Positions 15,861 through 23,141 of a stretch of 53,313 nt of DNA are shown here, one piece after another. Each line of letters opens with the position of its first letter. The first letter of the stretch is position 1. Under the pieces are notes generated by a model that was not told the origin of the DNA, did no database searches, and was given only the letters and a program-made list of their open reading frames with translations. This DNA is from JAATGA01 sp047605605 (GTDB taxonomy: Bacteria > Pseudomonadota > Alphaproteobacteria > Rhodobacterales > Rhodobacteraceae). The position numbers and the translations under genes are program-made. The stretch covers positions 1-53,313 of the forward strand of contig JASGFG010000016.1 in assembly GCA_047605605.1 (NCBI GenBank), in the 5' to 3' direction.

Positions 15861-16316
15861 ATGCTGAAAGGGATCGACCCGCGCCTGAACGCCGAAGTTC
15901 TGGGCGCGCTGCGCGCCATGGGCCACGGCGATGTGCTGGTCCTGTGCGACACCAATTTTCCCGCCGATGCGCTGGCCCGCCAGACCGTGACGGGCCGCCT
16001 GCTGCGGATGGAGAACCTGACGGCGGCAGAGGCCGCGGGGGCAATCCTTTCTGTCCTGCCGCTGGACACTTTCGTGGACGATTTCGCCGGCCGGATGGAG
16101 ATTGTGGGCGACGCGGAAACGATCCCGCCCGTCCAGGCCGAGGTTCAGGCCGAAGTCGACCGCGCCGAGGGGCGCCCCCGCCCGCTGCCCGGCATCGAGC
16201 GTTTTGCCTTCTACGACATGGCGAAAACCGCCTATGCCATCATCCAGACCGGCGAACGGCGGTTCTACGGCTGCTTCATGTTCCGCAAGGGCGTCCTCCC
16301 GCCGGAGGAATCATGA
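15861..16316 (+). CDS. FucU/RbsD-family sugar mutarotase
   Basis: A 151-residue member of the RbsD/FucU family, which interconverts sugar anomers before phosphorylation. It resembles FucU more than RbsD: MLKGIDPRLNAEVLGALRAM, then GHGDVLVLCDTNFPA with the catalytic-site His (about 22), and RFAFYDMAKTAYAIIQTGER (about 113-132), closely matching E. coli FucU ([20 protein letters not shown]). AGAGGGAGGAG precedes the ATG. It overlaps the ribokinase start by 4 bp. Together they suggest presentation of one sugar anomer to the kinase; which sugar is not clear, as no transporter or isomerase is adjacent. Confidence 0.85.
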   Translation: MLKGIDPRLNAEVLGALRAMGHGDVLVLCDTNFPADALARQTVTGRLLRMENLTAAEAAGAILSVLPLDTFVDDFAGRMEIVGDAETIPPVQAEVQAEVDRAEGRPRPLPGIERFAFYDMAKTAYAIIQTGERRFYGCFMFRKGVLPPEES

Positions 16317-17227
16317 TCGTCGTTCTGGGCATCTTCAACGCCGACACCGCTTATCGCGCCGACCGGATGCCACGCCTCGGCGAGACGATCATGGGCCGCG
16401 GCTTTGCGCTTGGCGCCGGGGGCAAGGGGTCGAACCAAGCGGTGGCCGCCGCGCGGGCGGGGGGCGATGTCACCATCGTCACGCGGCTTGGCGCCGATGC
16501 CTTTGCCGACATGGCGCGCGCCACCTGGGACGCGGCGGGGGTCAGGCAATCGGTCACGGTCGACCCCGACAGCCACACAGGCGCCGCCTTCATCTTTCTG
16601 GATGCGACCACCGGTGACAATGCGATCATCGTCGCCTCGGGCGCGGGCGGCCGCATCTCGCCCGCCGACATGGAGGAACGGGCGGCCCTGATCGGCGGGG
16701 CAAGCGTCTTTGTCGCACAACTGGAACAGCCGATCGCGGCCGCGCGCCGGGCGCTGGAACTGGCAAGGGCCGGGGGGGGCATCACCATCCTGAACCCCGC
16801 GCCCGCCGCCGAACTGGACGATGCGATGCTGGCGCTTTGCGACTACATCACCCCGAACGAAAGCGAGGCGGAACTGCTGACCGGCCTGCCCGTCACGACC
16901 TTGCCCGAGGCCGAGGCCGCGGCAGATGCCCTGCTGGCGCGGGGCGTCGGCGCGGTGGTGATGACCTTGGGCGAACGCGGCGCACTTTACCGCGACCGCG
17001 CGAAATCCTTCATCACCCCCGCCTTTCGTGTGGGTGCGGTGGCCGAAACCACCGGCGCGGGCGACAGCTTCAACGGCGCCTTCGCCGTCGCATTGTCCGA
17101 AGGCAGGCCGGTGGAAGATGCCGTCCGCTTCGGCTGCGCCACGGCCGGCATTCAAGTCACCCGCCCCGGCGCGGCGACGGCCATGCCCTCACGCGCGGAA
17201 ATCGACGCGGTTCTGGCGGGTGGCTGA
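16313..17227 (+). CDS. Ribokinase-like PfkB-family sugar kinase
   Basis: ATP-dependent sugar kinase of 304 residues. Signature 1 is ETIMGRGFALGAGGKGSNQA (about 24-43), including the GGKGSNQA substrate loop typical of ribokinase; NPAPA and TPNESEAELLTG lie mid-protein; signature 2 ETTGAGDSFNGAFAVAL (about 244-260) contains the catalytic Asp of TGAGD. GGAGGAA sits upstream and the start overlaps the FucU stop (ATGA), so the two genes are coupled. Ribokinase is the best match by motif, but the FucU rather than RbsD partner leaves open a different pentose or deoxysugar. Confidence 0.85.
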   Translation: MIVVLGIFNADTAYRADRMPRLGETIMGRGFALGAGGKGSNQAVAAARAGGDVTIVTRLGADAFADMARATWDAAGVRQSVTVDPDSHTGAAFIFLDATTGDNAIIVASGAGGRISPADMEERAALIGGASVFVAQLEQPIAAARRALELARAGGGITILNPAPAAELDDAMLALCDYITPNESEAELLTGLPVTTLPEAEAAADALLARGVGAVVMTLGERGALYRDRAKSFITPAFRVGAVAETTGAGDSFNGAFAVALSEGRPVEDAVRFGCATAGIQVTRPGAATAMPSRAEIDAVLAGG

Positions 17228-17236
17228 AAAAAGGCA

Positions 17237-17254
17237 GGGGGCGCTCGCGCCCCC
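17237..17254 (+). terminator. GC hairpin after the ribokinase gene
   Basis: GGGGGCGC and GCGCCCCC form an 8-bp stem with a TC loop, nine bases beyond the kinase stop. It is followed by TCTTGG, so there is no real T-tract. The same hairpin type recurs beside other repeat copies (5047, 6603). Confidence 0.45.
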
Positions 17255-17285
17255 TCTTGGCCGTGCCGGCCAATTCACCCCCTGA

Positions 17286-17419
17286 GGATATTTGTGCAAA
17301 GAGGATGAACAAGATCCTCTCTCATCCTCTTTGCCCAAATATCCCCGCCGGAGGCATGACCCGAGCCGGTTGGCCGCAGGCCAGAGGCGAGAAAGGCAAG
17401 CGCGGGCCGTTGGGCCCGC
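17286..17419. repeat. Composite intergenic element, copy 1
   Basis: Two 23-bp arms (17286-17308 and 17322-17344; 22 of 23 bases complementary; arm begins GGATATTTGTGCAAAGAGGA) flank a 13-bp spacer. They are followed by CGCCGGAGGCATGACCCGAG with CCGG (17346-17369), a small GGCCGCAGGCC hairpin, AGGCGAGA, and a GC stem at 17402-17419 (GCGGGCC/GGCCCGC, loop GTTG). The whole layout recurs at 22838-22976. The final stem lies 9 bp past the typA stop and may terminate typA. Confidence 0.8.
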
Positions 17420-17428
17420 ACCTTTGGA

Positions 17429-19246
17429 TCACGCGCTGCGGGCCTGGCGCTTGCGTTCATGCGGGTCGAGCACGCGTTTGCGCAGGCGGATGATCTTGGG
17501 CGTCACCTCGACCAGTTCGTCATCGTCGATATAGGCGATGGCTTCTTCGAGGCTCATCCTGATATGCGGGGTCAGGCGCACCGCCTCGTCGGTGCCCGAG
17601 GCGCGGACGTTGGTCAGCTTCTTGCCCTTCAGCGGGTTGACCTCCAGATCGTTGTCGCGGGAATGTTCGCCGATGATCATGCCCTCGTAGACGTTTTCCT
17701 GCGGGCCGATGAACATGCGACCGCGCTCCTCCAGGTTCCACAGCGCATAGGCGACGGACACGCCGTTCTCCATGCTGATCAGCACGCCCTGGCGGCGACC
17801 CTGGATCGGGCCTTTGTGCGGGGCCCAGTCGTGGAAGATGCGGTTCAGAACCCCGGTGCCGCGGGTGTCGGTCAGGAACTGCCCCTGATAGCCGATCAGC
17901 CCGCGCGAGGGGACATGCGCCACGATCCGGGTCTTGCCGACGCCGGCCGGTTTCATCTCGACCAGATCGCCCTTGCGCTCGCCGGTCAGCTTGTCGATCA
18001 CCGCGCCGGAATATTCGTCGTCCACATCGACGATGACTTCCTCGATCGGTTCGTGGCGGACGCCGTCGATGTCGCGGAAGATCACGCGCGGGCGGCTGAT
18101 CGACAGCTCGAACCCTTCGCGGCGCATGTTCTCGATCAGCACGCCCATCTGCAATTCGCCGCGGCCCGAGACCTCGAAGGCCTCGCCGCCGGGGGTGTCG
18201 GCAATCTTGATCGCCACGTTGACCTCGGCCTCTTTCATCAGCCGGTCGCGGATGACGCGGCTTTGCACCTTGGTCCCGTCACGTCCGGCAAGCGGCGAGT
18301 CGTTGATGCCGAAGGTCACGGTGATGGTCGGCGGGTCGATGGGCTGGGCGGGAAGCGCCGTCTCGATCTCCGGCGCGCAGAGCGTGTCGGCCACCGTCGC
18401 CTTGGTCATGCCGGCAATGGTCACGATGTCGCCCGCCACCGCCTCGTCGATGGCGGTCTGGGTCAGGCCGCGAAAGGCCAGGACCTTGGTGACGCGGAAC
18501 TGCTCGATCCGCTCGCCGGTGCGCGACAGCGCCTTGAGCGTGGTGCCCACGGTCAGCGTGCCGGATTCGACACGCCCCGTCAGGATGCGTCCGATGAACG
18601 GGTCGGCCGACAGGGTGGTCGCCAGCATCTGGAATGGCTCGGCCGCGCGGGCCACCTGTTTCGGGGCAGGCACATGGCGCACGATCAGGTCGAACAGCGC
18701 GTTCAGATCCTTACGCGGGCCGTCCAGCGCCTCATCCGCCCATCCGGCGCGGCCGGATGCGTAAAGGTGCGGGAAATCAAGCTGTTCGTCGGTCGCGCCA
18801 AGGTTCGCGAACAGGTCGAACACCTCGTTCAGGGCGCGATCCGGTTCGGCATCGGGCTTGTCGACCTTGTTCAGCACCACGATCGGACGCAGGCCAAGCG
18901 CCAGCGCCTTCGATGTCACGAATTTCGTCTGCGGCATCGGGCCTTCGGCGGCATCGACCAGCAGCACCACGCCGTCGACCATGTTCAGGATACGCTCGAC
19001 CTCGCCGCCGAAATCGGCGTGGCCGGGGGTGTCTACGATGTTGATGCGCATCCCGTCATGTTCGACGGATGTGCATTTCGCAAGAATGGTGATCCCGCGC
19101 TCACGTTCGATGTCGTTCGAATCCATGGCGCGTTCGGACACGGCCTGGTTGTCGCGGAACGACCCGGATTGTTTCAGAAGCTCGTCGACAAGGGTGGTCT
19201 TGCCGTGGTCGACGTGCGCGATGATCGCAATGTTGCGAAGGTCCAT
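17429..19246 (-). CDS. typA: Ribosome-associated GTPase TypA/BipA
   Basis: Translation-factor GTPase related to EF-G that acts on the ribosome, especially in stress and ribosome assembly. 605 residues, the family length. G1 is IIAHVDHGKTTLVDELL (residues 7-23), the switch I region reads DSNDIERERGITILAK, G3 DTPGHADFG (about 75), G4 LNKVDKPDA (about 128). Beta-barrel and EF-G III/V-like domains follow, then the TypA-specific C-terminal domain (LTNVRASGTDEAVRLTP). The ATG at 19246 has AGGACAG upstream; an in-frame start at 19279 adds residues outside the conserved domain. It lies downstream of the YitT pair, 54 bp after the nearer one. Confidence 0.96.
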   Translation of the reverse strand: MDLRNIAIIAHVDHGKTTLVDELLKQSGSFRDNQAVSERAMDSNDIERERGITILAKCTSVEHDGMRINIVDTPGHADFGGEVERILNMVDGVVLLVDAAEGPMPQTKFVTSKALALGLRPIVVLNKVDKPDAEPDRALNEVFDLFANLGATDEQLDFPHLYASGRAGWADEALDGPRKDLNALFDLIVRHVPAPKQVARAAEPFQMLATTLSADPFIGRILTGRVESGTLTVGTTLKALSRTGERIEQFRVTKVLAFRGLTQTAIDEAVAGDIVTIAGMTKATVADTLCAPEIETALPAQPIDPPTITVTFGINDSPLAGRDGTKVQSRVIRDRLMKEAEVNVAIKIADTPGGEAFEVSGRGELQMGVLIENMRREGFELSISRPRVIFRDIDGVRHEPIEEVIVDVDDEYSGAVIDKLTGERKGDLVEMKPAGVGKTRIVAHVPSRGLIGYQGQFLTDTRGTGVLNRIFHDWAPHKGPIQGRRQGVLISMENGVSVAYALWNLEERGRMFIGPQENVYEGMIIGEHSRDNDLEVNPLKGKKLTNVRASGTDEAVRLTPHIRMSLEEAIAYIDDDELVEVTPKIIRLRKRVLDPHERKRQARSA

Positions 19247-19300
19247 AAGGGCTGTCCTGTTAGCTGCGCCGCAGCGCATACACGACGGCGTGCGGTTTGG

Positions 19301-19915
19301 CTAGGTCACGACATACCAGTCGCGACGATGGTTGAAGGCGATCACCGCATTCAGGATCGCCGCGCCCAGCAGCGACCAGGCCACCCGGTCGGCCGGCAGC
19401 AGCCACAGCGCCACCGAAAACAGGATCAGATCGTGGATCAACTGCGTCCATCCGGCGCGAAAGCCAAAGCGGTCTTGCAGGACCAGCGCCACGATCGACA
19501 CGCCGCCCAGGCTGCCGGAATGGCGGAACAGCCCCAGCAGGCCGACGCCGGCCGACACGCCGAACAGCACCGCCGCCGCGCCGGGGTGGATGTGCCCGAT
19601 GACCAGCAGCGGCTTCAGCGCCTCGGCCATCAGCGAGACCAGCGTGACCGTGCCAAGGCTTTTCAGGCAGAAGACCAGCCCGCGCGCCTTCCATGCAAAG
19701 GCATAGAAGGGAATGTTCATGACAAAGAACACCACCGAGAAGTTCCAGCCGAAGGCATAGCTCAGGATCAGCGCCGTGCCCGCCGTGCCGCCGGTGACCA
19801 GCCCCGCCGCGCGCAACAGATGGATGCCCAGTGCCGCCTCGGTCGAGGCGATCAGCAGGCCCTGGATGTCCTGAAACAGCGTATAGCGGCGCGGTGATGA
19901 TGGGTCAGGGGTCAT
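19301..19915 (-). CDS. YitT-family membrane protein, paralogue 2
   Basis: A 204-residue integral membrane protein with five or six hydrophobic segments and the YitT (DUF161) glycine-rich blocks AAGLVTGGTAGTALILSYAF and FRHSGSLGGVSIVALVLQDR. It lacks the C-terminal DUF2179 domain of the longer Bacillus-type YitT proteins. Function of the family is unknown. It follows a second copy of the same family by 87 bp on the same strand; the two share layout and the C-terminal NHRRDxYVxT ending, so they look like a tandem duplication that has diverged. The ATG at 19915 is preferred over an upstream in-frame one because AAGG precedes it. Confidence 0.85.
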   Translation of the reverse strand: MTPDPSSPRRYTLFQDIQGLLIASTEAALGIHLLRAAGLVTGGTAGTALILSYAFGWNFSVVFFVMNIPFYAFAWKARGLVFCLKSLGTVTLVSLMAEALKPLLVIGHIHPGAAAVLFGVSAGVGLLGLFRHSGSLGGVSIVALVLQDRFGFRAGWTQLIHDLILFSVALWLLPADRVAWSLLGAAILNAVIAFNHRRDWYVVT

Positions 19916-20002
19916 GACCTTGTTTTGCGGCAGAAGCCCGGGGCAAGTCCAGAGGTTTCGCCGGCCGGGCAGGGCGGCGGCGTAAGGATGCCGCAAAAAG
20001 CG

Positions 20003-20605
20003 TCAGGTGGCGACGTAGCGGTCGCGCCGGTGGTTGATCGCCAGCACCAGATTCAGGATCACCACGCCGGGGATCGACCACAGCACCCGTTCCGCCGGTA
20101 TCCAGATCAGCGCCACGGCGAACAGCACCGCATCAAAGGCCATCTGCAACCATCCGGCCCGAAAGCCGGTGCGGTCCTGCACCATCAGCGCGACGATGCC
20201 GATGCCCCCAAGGCTCGACCCGTGGCGGAACAGCGCCAGCAGCCCCGCGCCGGTGACAAAGCCGAACAGCACCCCGGCCAGCAGCGGGTTCAGCATGGCA
20301 AACGACATATATTGCGGCATAACCTGCGCCATGACCGACAAGAGCGTGACCGAGATCAGGCTTTTCACCGTGAACGCCAGCCCGATCCGCCGAAAGCCCA
20401 GCCAGTAGAAGGGCAGGTTGATGACGAAGAACACCGGCCCGAATCCCCAGCCCGTCGCGTAGGAGATCACCAGCGCCAGCCCTGCCGTCTGCCCGGTGAT
20501 CAATCCGGCATGGCGCAGGAATTGCAGGCCGAGGGCACACATCAGCGTGCCGAAGATCAGGCCCTGCGCATCCTCGGCAGGCGTGTGGCGAGAGGGGTCG
20601 GACAT
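20003..20605 (-). CDS. YitT-family membrane protein, paralogue 1
   Basis: A 200-residue membrane protein of the same type as its neighbour, with HAGLITGQTAGLALVISYAT, PVFFVINLPFYWLGFRRIGL and FRHGSSLGGIGIVALMVQDR in the same order and the C-terminus INHRRDRYVAT. Charged residues between the helices are partly conserved between the two copies, hinting that they could form a hetero-oligomer, though this is inference. The ATG at 20605 begins the conserved segment; an upstream in-frame start at 20635 is possible. No known partner gene is adjacent. Confidence 0.85.
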   Translation of the reverse strand: MSDPSRHTPAEDAQGLIFGTLMCALGLQFLRHAGLITGQTAGLALVISYATGWGFGPVFFVINLPFYWLGFRRIGLAFTVKSLISVTLLSVMAQVMPQYMSFAMLNPLLAGVLFGFVTGAGLLALFRHGSSLGGIGIVALMVQDRTGFRAGWLQMAFDAVLFAVALIWIPAERVLWSIPGVVILNLVLAINHRRDRYVAT

Positions 20606-20698
20606 GGCCGCAGCCTGCCGCAAGCTCGACCGCAAGGCAAGATGCGGTGCGATCTTCGTGTGAAAGGTGAAGATTCTGCCGCTAATGCCTGATTGAAA

Positions 20699-21625
20699 TC
20701 AGTTTCTTGCCGAAATGATTTCCGCCGCGATCCGCGCGCCCAGTCGGGCGTTGTTCAGGACCAGTGCGATATTCGCCTCCAGCGAGCGACCGCCGGTCAT
20801 CTCGAACATCTTCTGCAACAGGAACGGCGTCACCGCCTTGGCGCTGATGGCGCCCGAGGCTGCTTCGGCCAGCGCCGCCTCGATCACGGGGTCGATGTCG
20901 GCGCGGGGGATCTCGGCCTCATGCGGGATGGGGTTCGCCACCAGTTGACCGCCCGAAATCCCCAGCGCGCCACGGATCACATGCGCCCGGGCGATTTCCG
21001 CCGCGCTGTCCAGCCGCAAGGGCGCCATCAGCCCGGACGACCGCGACCAGAAGGCCGGGAATTCGTCCTGCCCCACGGCGATGACCGGAACGCCATTGGT
21101 TTCAAGCACTTCCAGAGTCTTCGGCAGATCCAGGATCGCCTTTGCCCCGGCGGCCACCACCGTCACCGGCGTCTGCGCCAGCTCCAGCAGGTCGGCGGAA
21201 ATGTCGAAACTTGCCTCGGCCCCGCGATGCACGCCGCCGATGCCGCCGGTCGCAAAGACCTCGATCCCGGCCAGATGCGCGCATATCATCGTCGCAGCCA
21301 CGGTCGTGGCCCCCGTCCGCCCTTGCGCCAGACAGGCGGCAAGATCGGCGCGCGACAGCTTCATCACCGCCACGGCCCGGCCCAGCCCCTCCAGTTGCGC
21401 GTCGGTCAACCCGATGTGGATGCGCCCGCCCATCACCGCGATGGTCGCGGGCACAGCCCCGGCGCGACGCACCTCGGCCTCGACCGCGCGGGCGGTCTCC
21501 ACATTCTGCGGAAAGGGCATCCCGTGGGTGATGATCGTCGATTCCAGCGCGACGAGGGGCGCCCCCTCGGCACGGGCCTTCGCCACATCGGGAGAGAAGG
21601 CGATCAGATTATTTTTCAGCAGCAT
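20699..21625 (-). CDS. psuG: Pseudouridine-5'-phosphate glycosidase
   Basis: Cleaves the C-C bond of pseudouridine 5'-phosphate to uracil and ribose 5-phosphate, a step in recycling modified RNA. The 308-residue length matches PsuG. Conserved stretches: VALESTIITHGMPFPQNVET, PATIAVMGGRIHIGLT, KLSRADLAACLAQGRTGATT (with the catalytic-lysine region), EVFATGGIGGVHRGAEASFD with its glycine-rich phosphate loop and manganese-ligand Asp, and VANPIPHEAEIP. GGAGG lies upstream of the ATG. It is downstream of the kinase gene psuK on the same strand, separated by 236 bp that may hold a small ORF. Confidence 0.93.
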   Translation of the reverse strand: MLLKNNLIAFSPDVAKARAEGAPLVALESTIITHGMPFPQNVETARAVEAEVRRAGAVPATIAVMGGRIHIGLTDAQLEGLGRAVAVMKLSRADLAACLAQGRTGATTVAATMICAHLAGIEVFATGGIGGVHRGAEASFDISADLLELAQTPVTVVAAGAKAILDLPKTLEVLETNGVPVIAVGQDEFPAFWSRSSGLMAPLRLDSAAEIARAHVIRGALGISGGQLVANPIPHEAEIPRADIDPVIEAALAEAASGAISAKAVTPFLLQKMFEMTGGRSLEANIALVLNNARLGARIAAEIISARN

Positions 21626-21655
21626 GACAGCCTCCGTTTGCGCGACGATATGCGA

Positions 21656-21865
21656 CTATTGCCAGAAATGGGGGGCAAGCAGAAGCTCCTCGCATGACCT
21701 GGGGCGGCAGGATGACCAATAAACGGGTCGCGCTGACGTTTCTCCCGCCAGCGACAGGCTCTCGCCGCCGGCAAGGCGTCCGTCGATGCGGCGGCGGATC
21801 TGCCCGGGCCGCCCGTGCCTGTGCTTCACCGGCAAGGGCAGGACGCGCGGCGGAGGGGCGGTCAA
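21656..21865 (-). CDS. Possible small ORF between psuK and psuG
   Basis: A 69-codon frame beginning with TTG inside the psuK stop (TTGA overlap) and ending 30 bp before psuG. The first ~45 codons have the strong G/C third-position preference of neighbouring genes; the last ~20 do not. The product (MTAPPPRVLPLPVKHRHGRP, ending LLLAPHFWQ) matches no family I recognise. It may be a real coupled peptide, the remnant of a decayed gene, or chance in GC-rich DNA. No start-proximal Shine-Dalgarno is clear. Confidence 0.2.
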   Translation of the reverse strand: MTAPPPRVLPLPVKHRHGRPGQIRRRIDGRLAGGESLSLAGETSARPVYWSSCRPRSCEELLLAPHFWQ

Positions 21866-22770
21866 GGGATCGCCGTGTCATCGGTGCTGACATGGGCGGC
21901 GGCGGCGGTGACGGCGGCACGAAGCGCCGCCGTCCGGGTTGCCCCGCGGCGTTCGGCCACCAGATGGGCGGCCATGAACGTATCGCCCGCGCCGGTGACG
22001 CGCGCCACATGCACGACGGGCGGCGCGTCGGTGATGACACCCGCGCCCTGGCTGCCCTCGGCGCAGGCCTGCCCGCCGTTCGTCACCAGCACGCGGGCGG
22101 CGCCCTGCGCCAGCATCGCCTCTGCCGCCGCGGCGGCGGTCTCGGCAAGGCCGCCGGTCAGGACATTCGCCTCCTCAAGGTTCACATAAAGCGTCGCGTT
22201 GGGATGACGCATCAGCGGCAGCACCCGCGCGGCCTTGTCGGGGCTGGCCGGCGCCACGCGCAGATCCGCCCGCGCGAACAGCGGCGATCGCGCGATCTCG
22301 GCCAGCAGCGTTCCCGTCAGGTTGCCGTCCAGTGCCATCGGCCCGGCCCAGGGCGCGGCCGCCGACCCCAGCCGCCCATCGGCCAGCGGCCGCAGGATCG
22401 TGTCGCCCGCCGCCTCCAGCGAATGCGCATCGGCGATCGAGGCGATCAGCCCGTTCGCCCCCTCCACCGCCATGTAGCGGTCGGTCGGCAGATTGCCGGG
22501 ACGGTAAAGATAGCCCGCTTCCAATCCCATCCGGGCGCAGGCGGCCACCAGTTCGTCACCCTCGGCATCCCGGCCGACCGCACCCAGCAGGGCAGGGCGT
22601 AGGCCCAGGCGTTGCAAGGTCATGGCGATGTTCATCGCGACCCCGCCCGGCAGCCGCGTGATCCGCCCCGGCACATCCGCCCCGATCCGCATCACCGCGG
22701 GCGAGCGGCCAATGATGTCCCACAGGATCGCGCCGATGCACAGAATGTCGGGTGACTGGCTCATGCCCAT
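21862..22770 (-). CDS. psuK: PfkB-family kinase, probable pseudouridine kinase
   Basis: A 302-residue ribokinase-fold enzyme likely phosphorylating pseudouridine at the 5' position for PsuG. N-terminal DILCIGAILWDIIGR, substrate-side loop TRLPGGVAMNIAMTLQRLGL (about 38-57), and the catalytic signature RVTGAGDTFMAAHLVAER (about 262-279) with the TGAGD Asp are visible. Assignment rests on motif type plus its position upstream of psuG on the same strand. The start is uncertain: ATG at 22770 and ATG at 22764 are both in frame and neither has a good ribosome-binding site. Confidence 0.8.
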   Translation of the reverse strand: MGMSQSPDILCIGAILWDIIGRSPAVMRIGADVPGRITRLPGGVAMNIAMTLQRLGLRPALLGAVGRDAEGDELVAACARMGLEAGYLYRPGNLPTDRYMAVEGANGLIASIADAHSLEAAGDTILRPLADGRLGSAAAPWAGPMALDGNLTGTLLAEIARSPLFARADLRVAPASPDKAARVLPLMRHPNATLYVNLEEANVLTGGLAETAAAAAEAMLAQGAARVLVTNGGQACAEGSQGAGVITDAPPVVHVARVTGAGDTFMAAHLVAERRGATRTAALRAAVTAAAAHVSTDDTAIP

Positions 22771-22837
22771 GCTTGTGACGCGCGCGGGAGAAACTGGCAA
22801 GCGGCGTCGCGGGCGAAGGACGCGGACGCTCCGCGGG

Positions 22838-22976
22838 GAGTATTTTCAAAAGGGAAAGCGGGCAGGGGGGTCACTTCCCGGCTTTCCCTTTTCCAAATAC
22901 TCTCGCCGAAGGCATCGCCCGAGCCGGCGCGCGTCAGCGCGCAGGCGAGACAAGGGCCGTGCGGGCGCCAGCCCGC
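22838..22976. repeat. Composite intergenic element, copy 2
   Basis: Two ~25-bp arms (22838-22862 and 22877-22902; GAGTATTTTCAAAAGGGAAA begins the first) are complementary apart from two mismatches and one single-base gap. They are followed by CGCCGAAGGCATCGCCCGAG with CCGG (22904-22927), a GCGC/GCGC hairpin, AGGCGAGA, and a GC stem at 22961-22976 (GCGGGC/GCCCGC). The order and several sequence blocks match copy 1 at 17286-17419. It fills the start of the 371-bp gap between psuK and rpsB. Confidence 0.8.
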
Positions 22977-22984
22977 GCCTTTTT
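22961..22984 (+). terminator. Intrinsic-terminator-like hairpin upstream of rpsB
   Basis: GCGGGC, a GCCA loop and GCCCGC, followed by GCC and five T residues (22980-22984). It has plus-strand terminator form but no plus-strand gene lies before it, so it either belongs to the composite element or insulates rpsB from upstream transcription. Confidence 0.5.
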
Positions 22985-22996
22985 GTTCCCCGGCGC

Positions 22997-23025
22997 TTGC
23001 AATCGTGCCGCTTCCCCCGTATATG
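22997..23025 (+). promoter_or_regulatory. rpsB promoter
   Basis: TTGCAA (22997-23002) and TATATG (23020-23025) are separated by exactly 17 bp, the best sigma70-type pair in the gap. Transcription would begin near 23032, giving a leader of about 110 nt. Confidence 0.6.
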
Positions 23026-23039
23026 CGCGCCACTTCACA

Positions 23040-23114
23040 GGCGGATGCGGGCCTGGACGGGGAGAAATCCCGTCTGGTCCACCGGTTGGGGCGAAAGTCC
23101 TGAGAACATCCGCC
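23040..23114 (+). promoter_or_regulatory. Structured rpsB leader
   Basis: GGCGGATG (23040-23047) pairs with CATCCGCC (23107-23114), closing a 75-nt domain that contains a smaller GACGGG/CCCGTC stem. The domain ends 27 nt before the rpsB start. S2 autoregulates its own mRNA in E. coli; whether this leader binds S2 is inference. Confidence 0.4.
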
Positions 23115-23141
23115 GAGGCGCAAACCGGAAAGGAAATGGAC

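Noticed and set aside
13745..16069. A 774-codon minus-strand frame across the helicase and the FucU-like gene
   Set aside because: It spans two clear plus-strand genes and has no motif; codon shadow.
17459..19897. An 812-codon plus-strand frame across typA and a YitT gene
   Set aside because: It reads through two well-supported minus-strand genes; composition is that of an antisense shadow.
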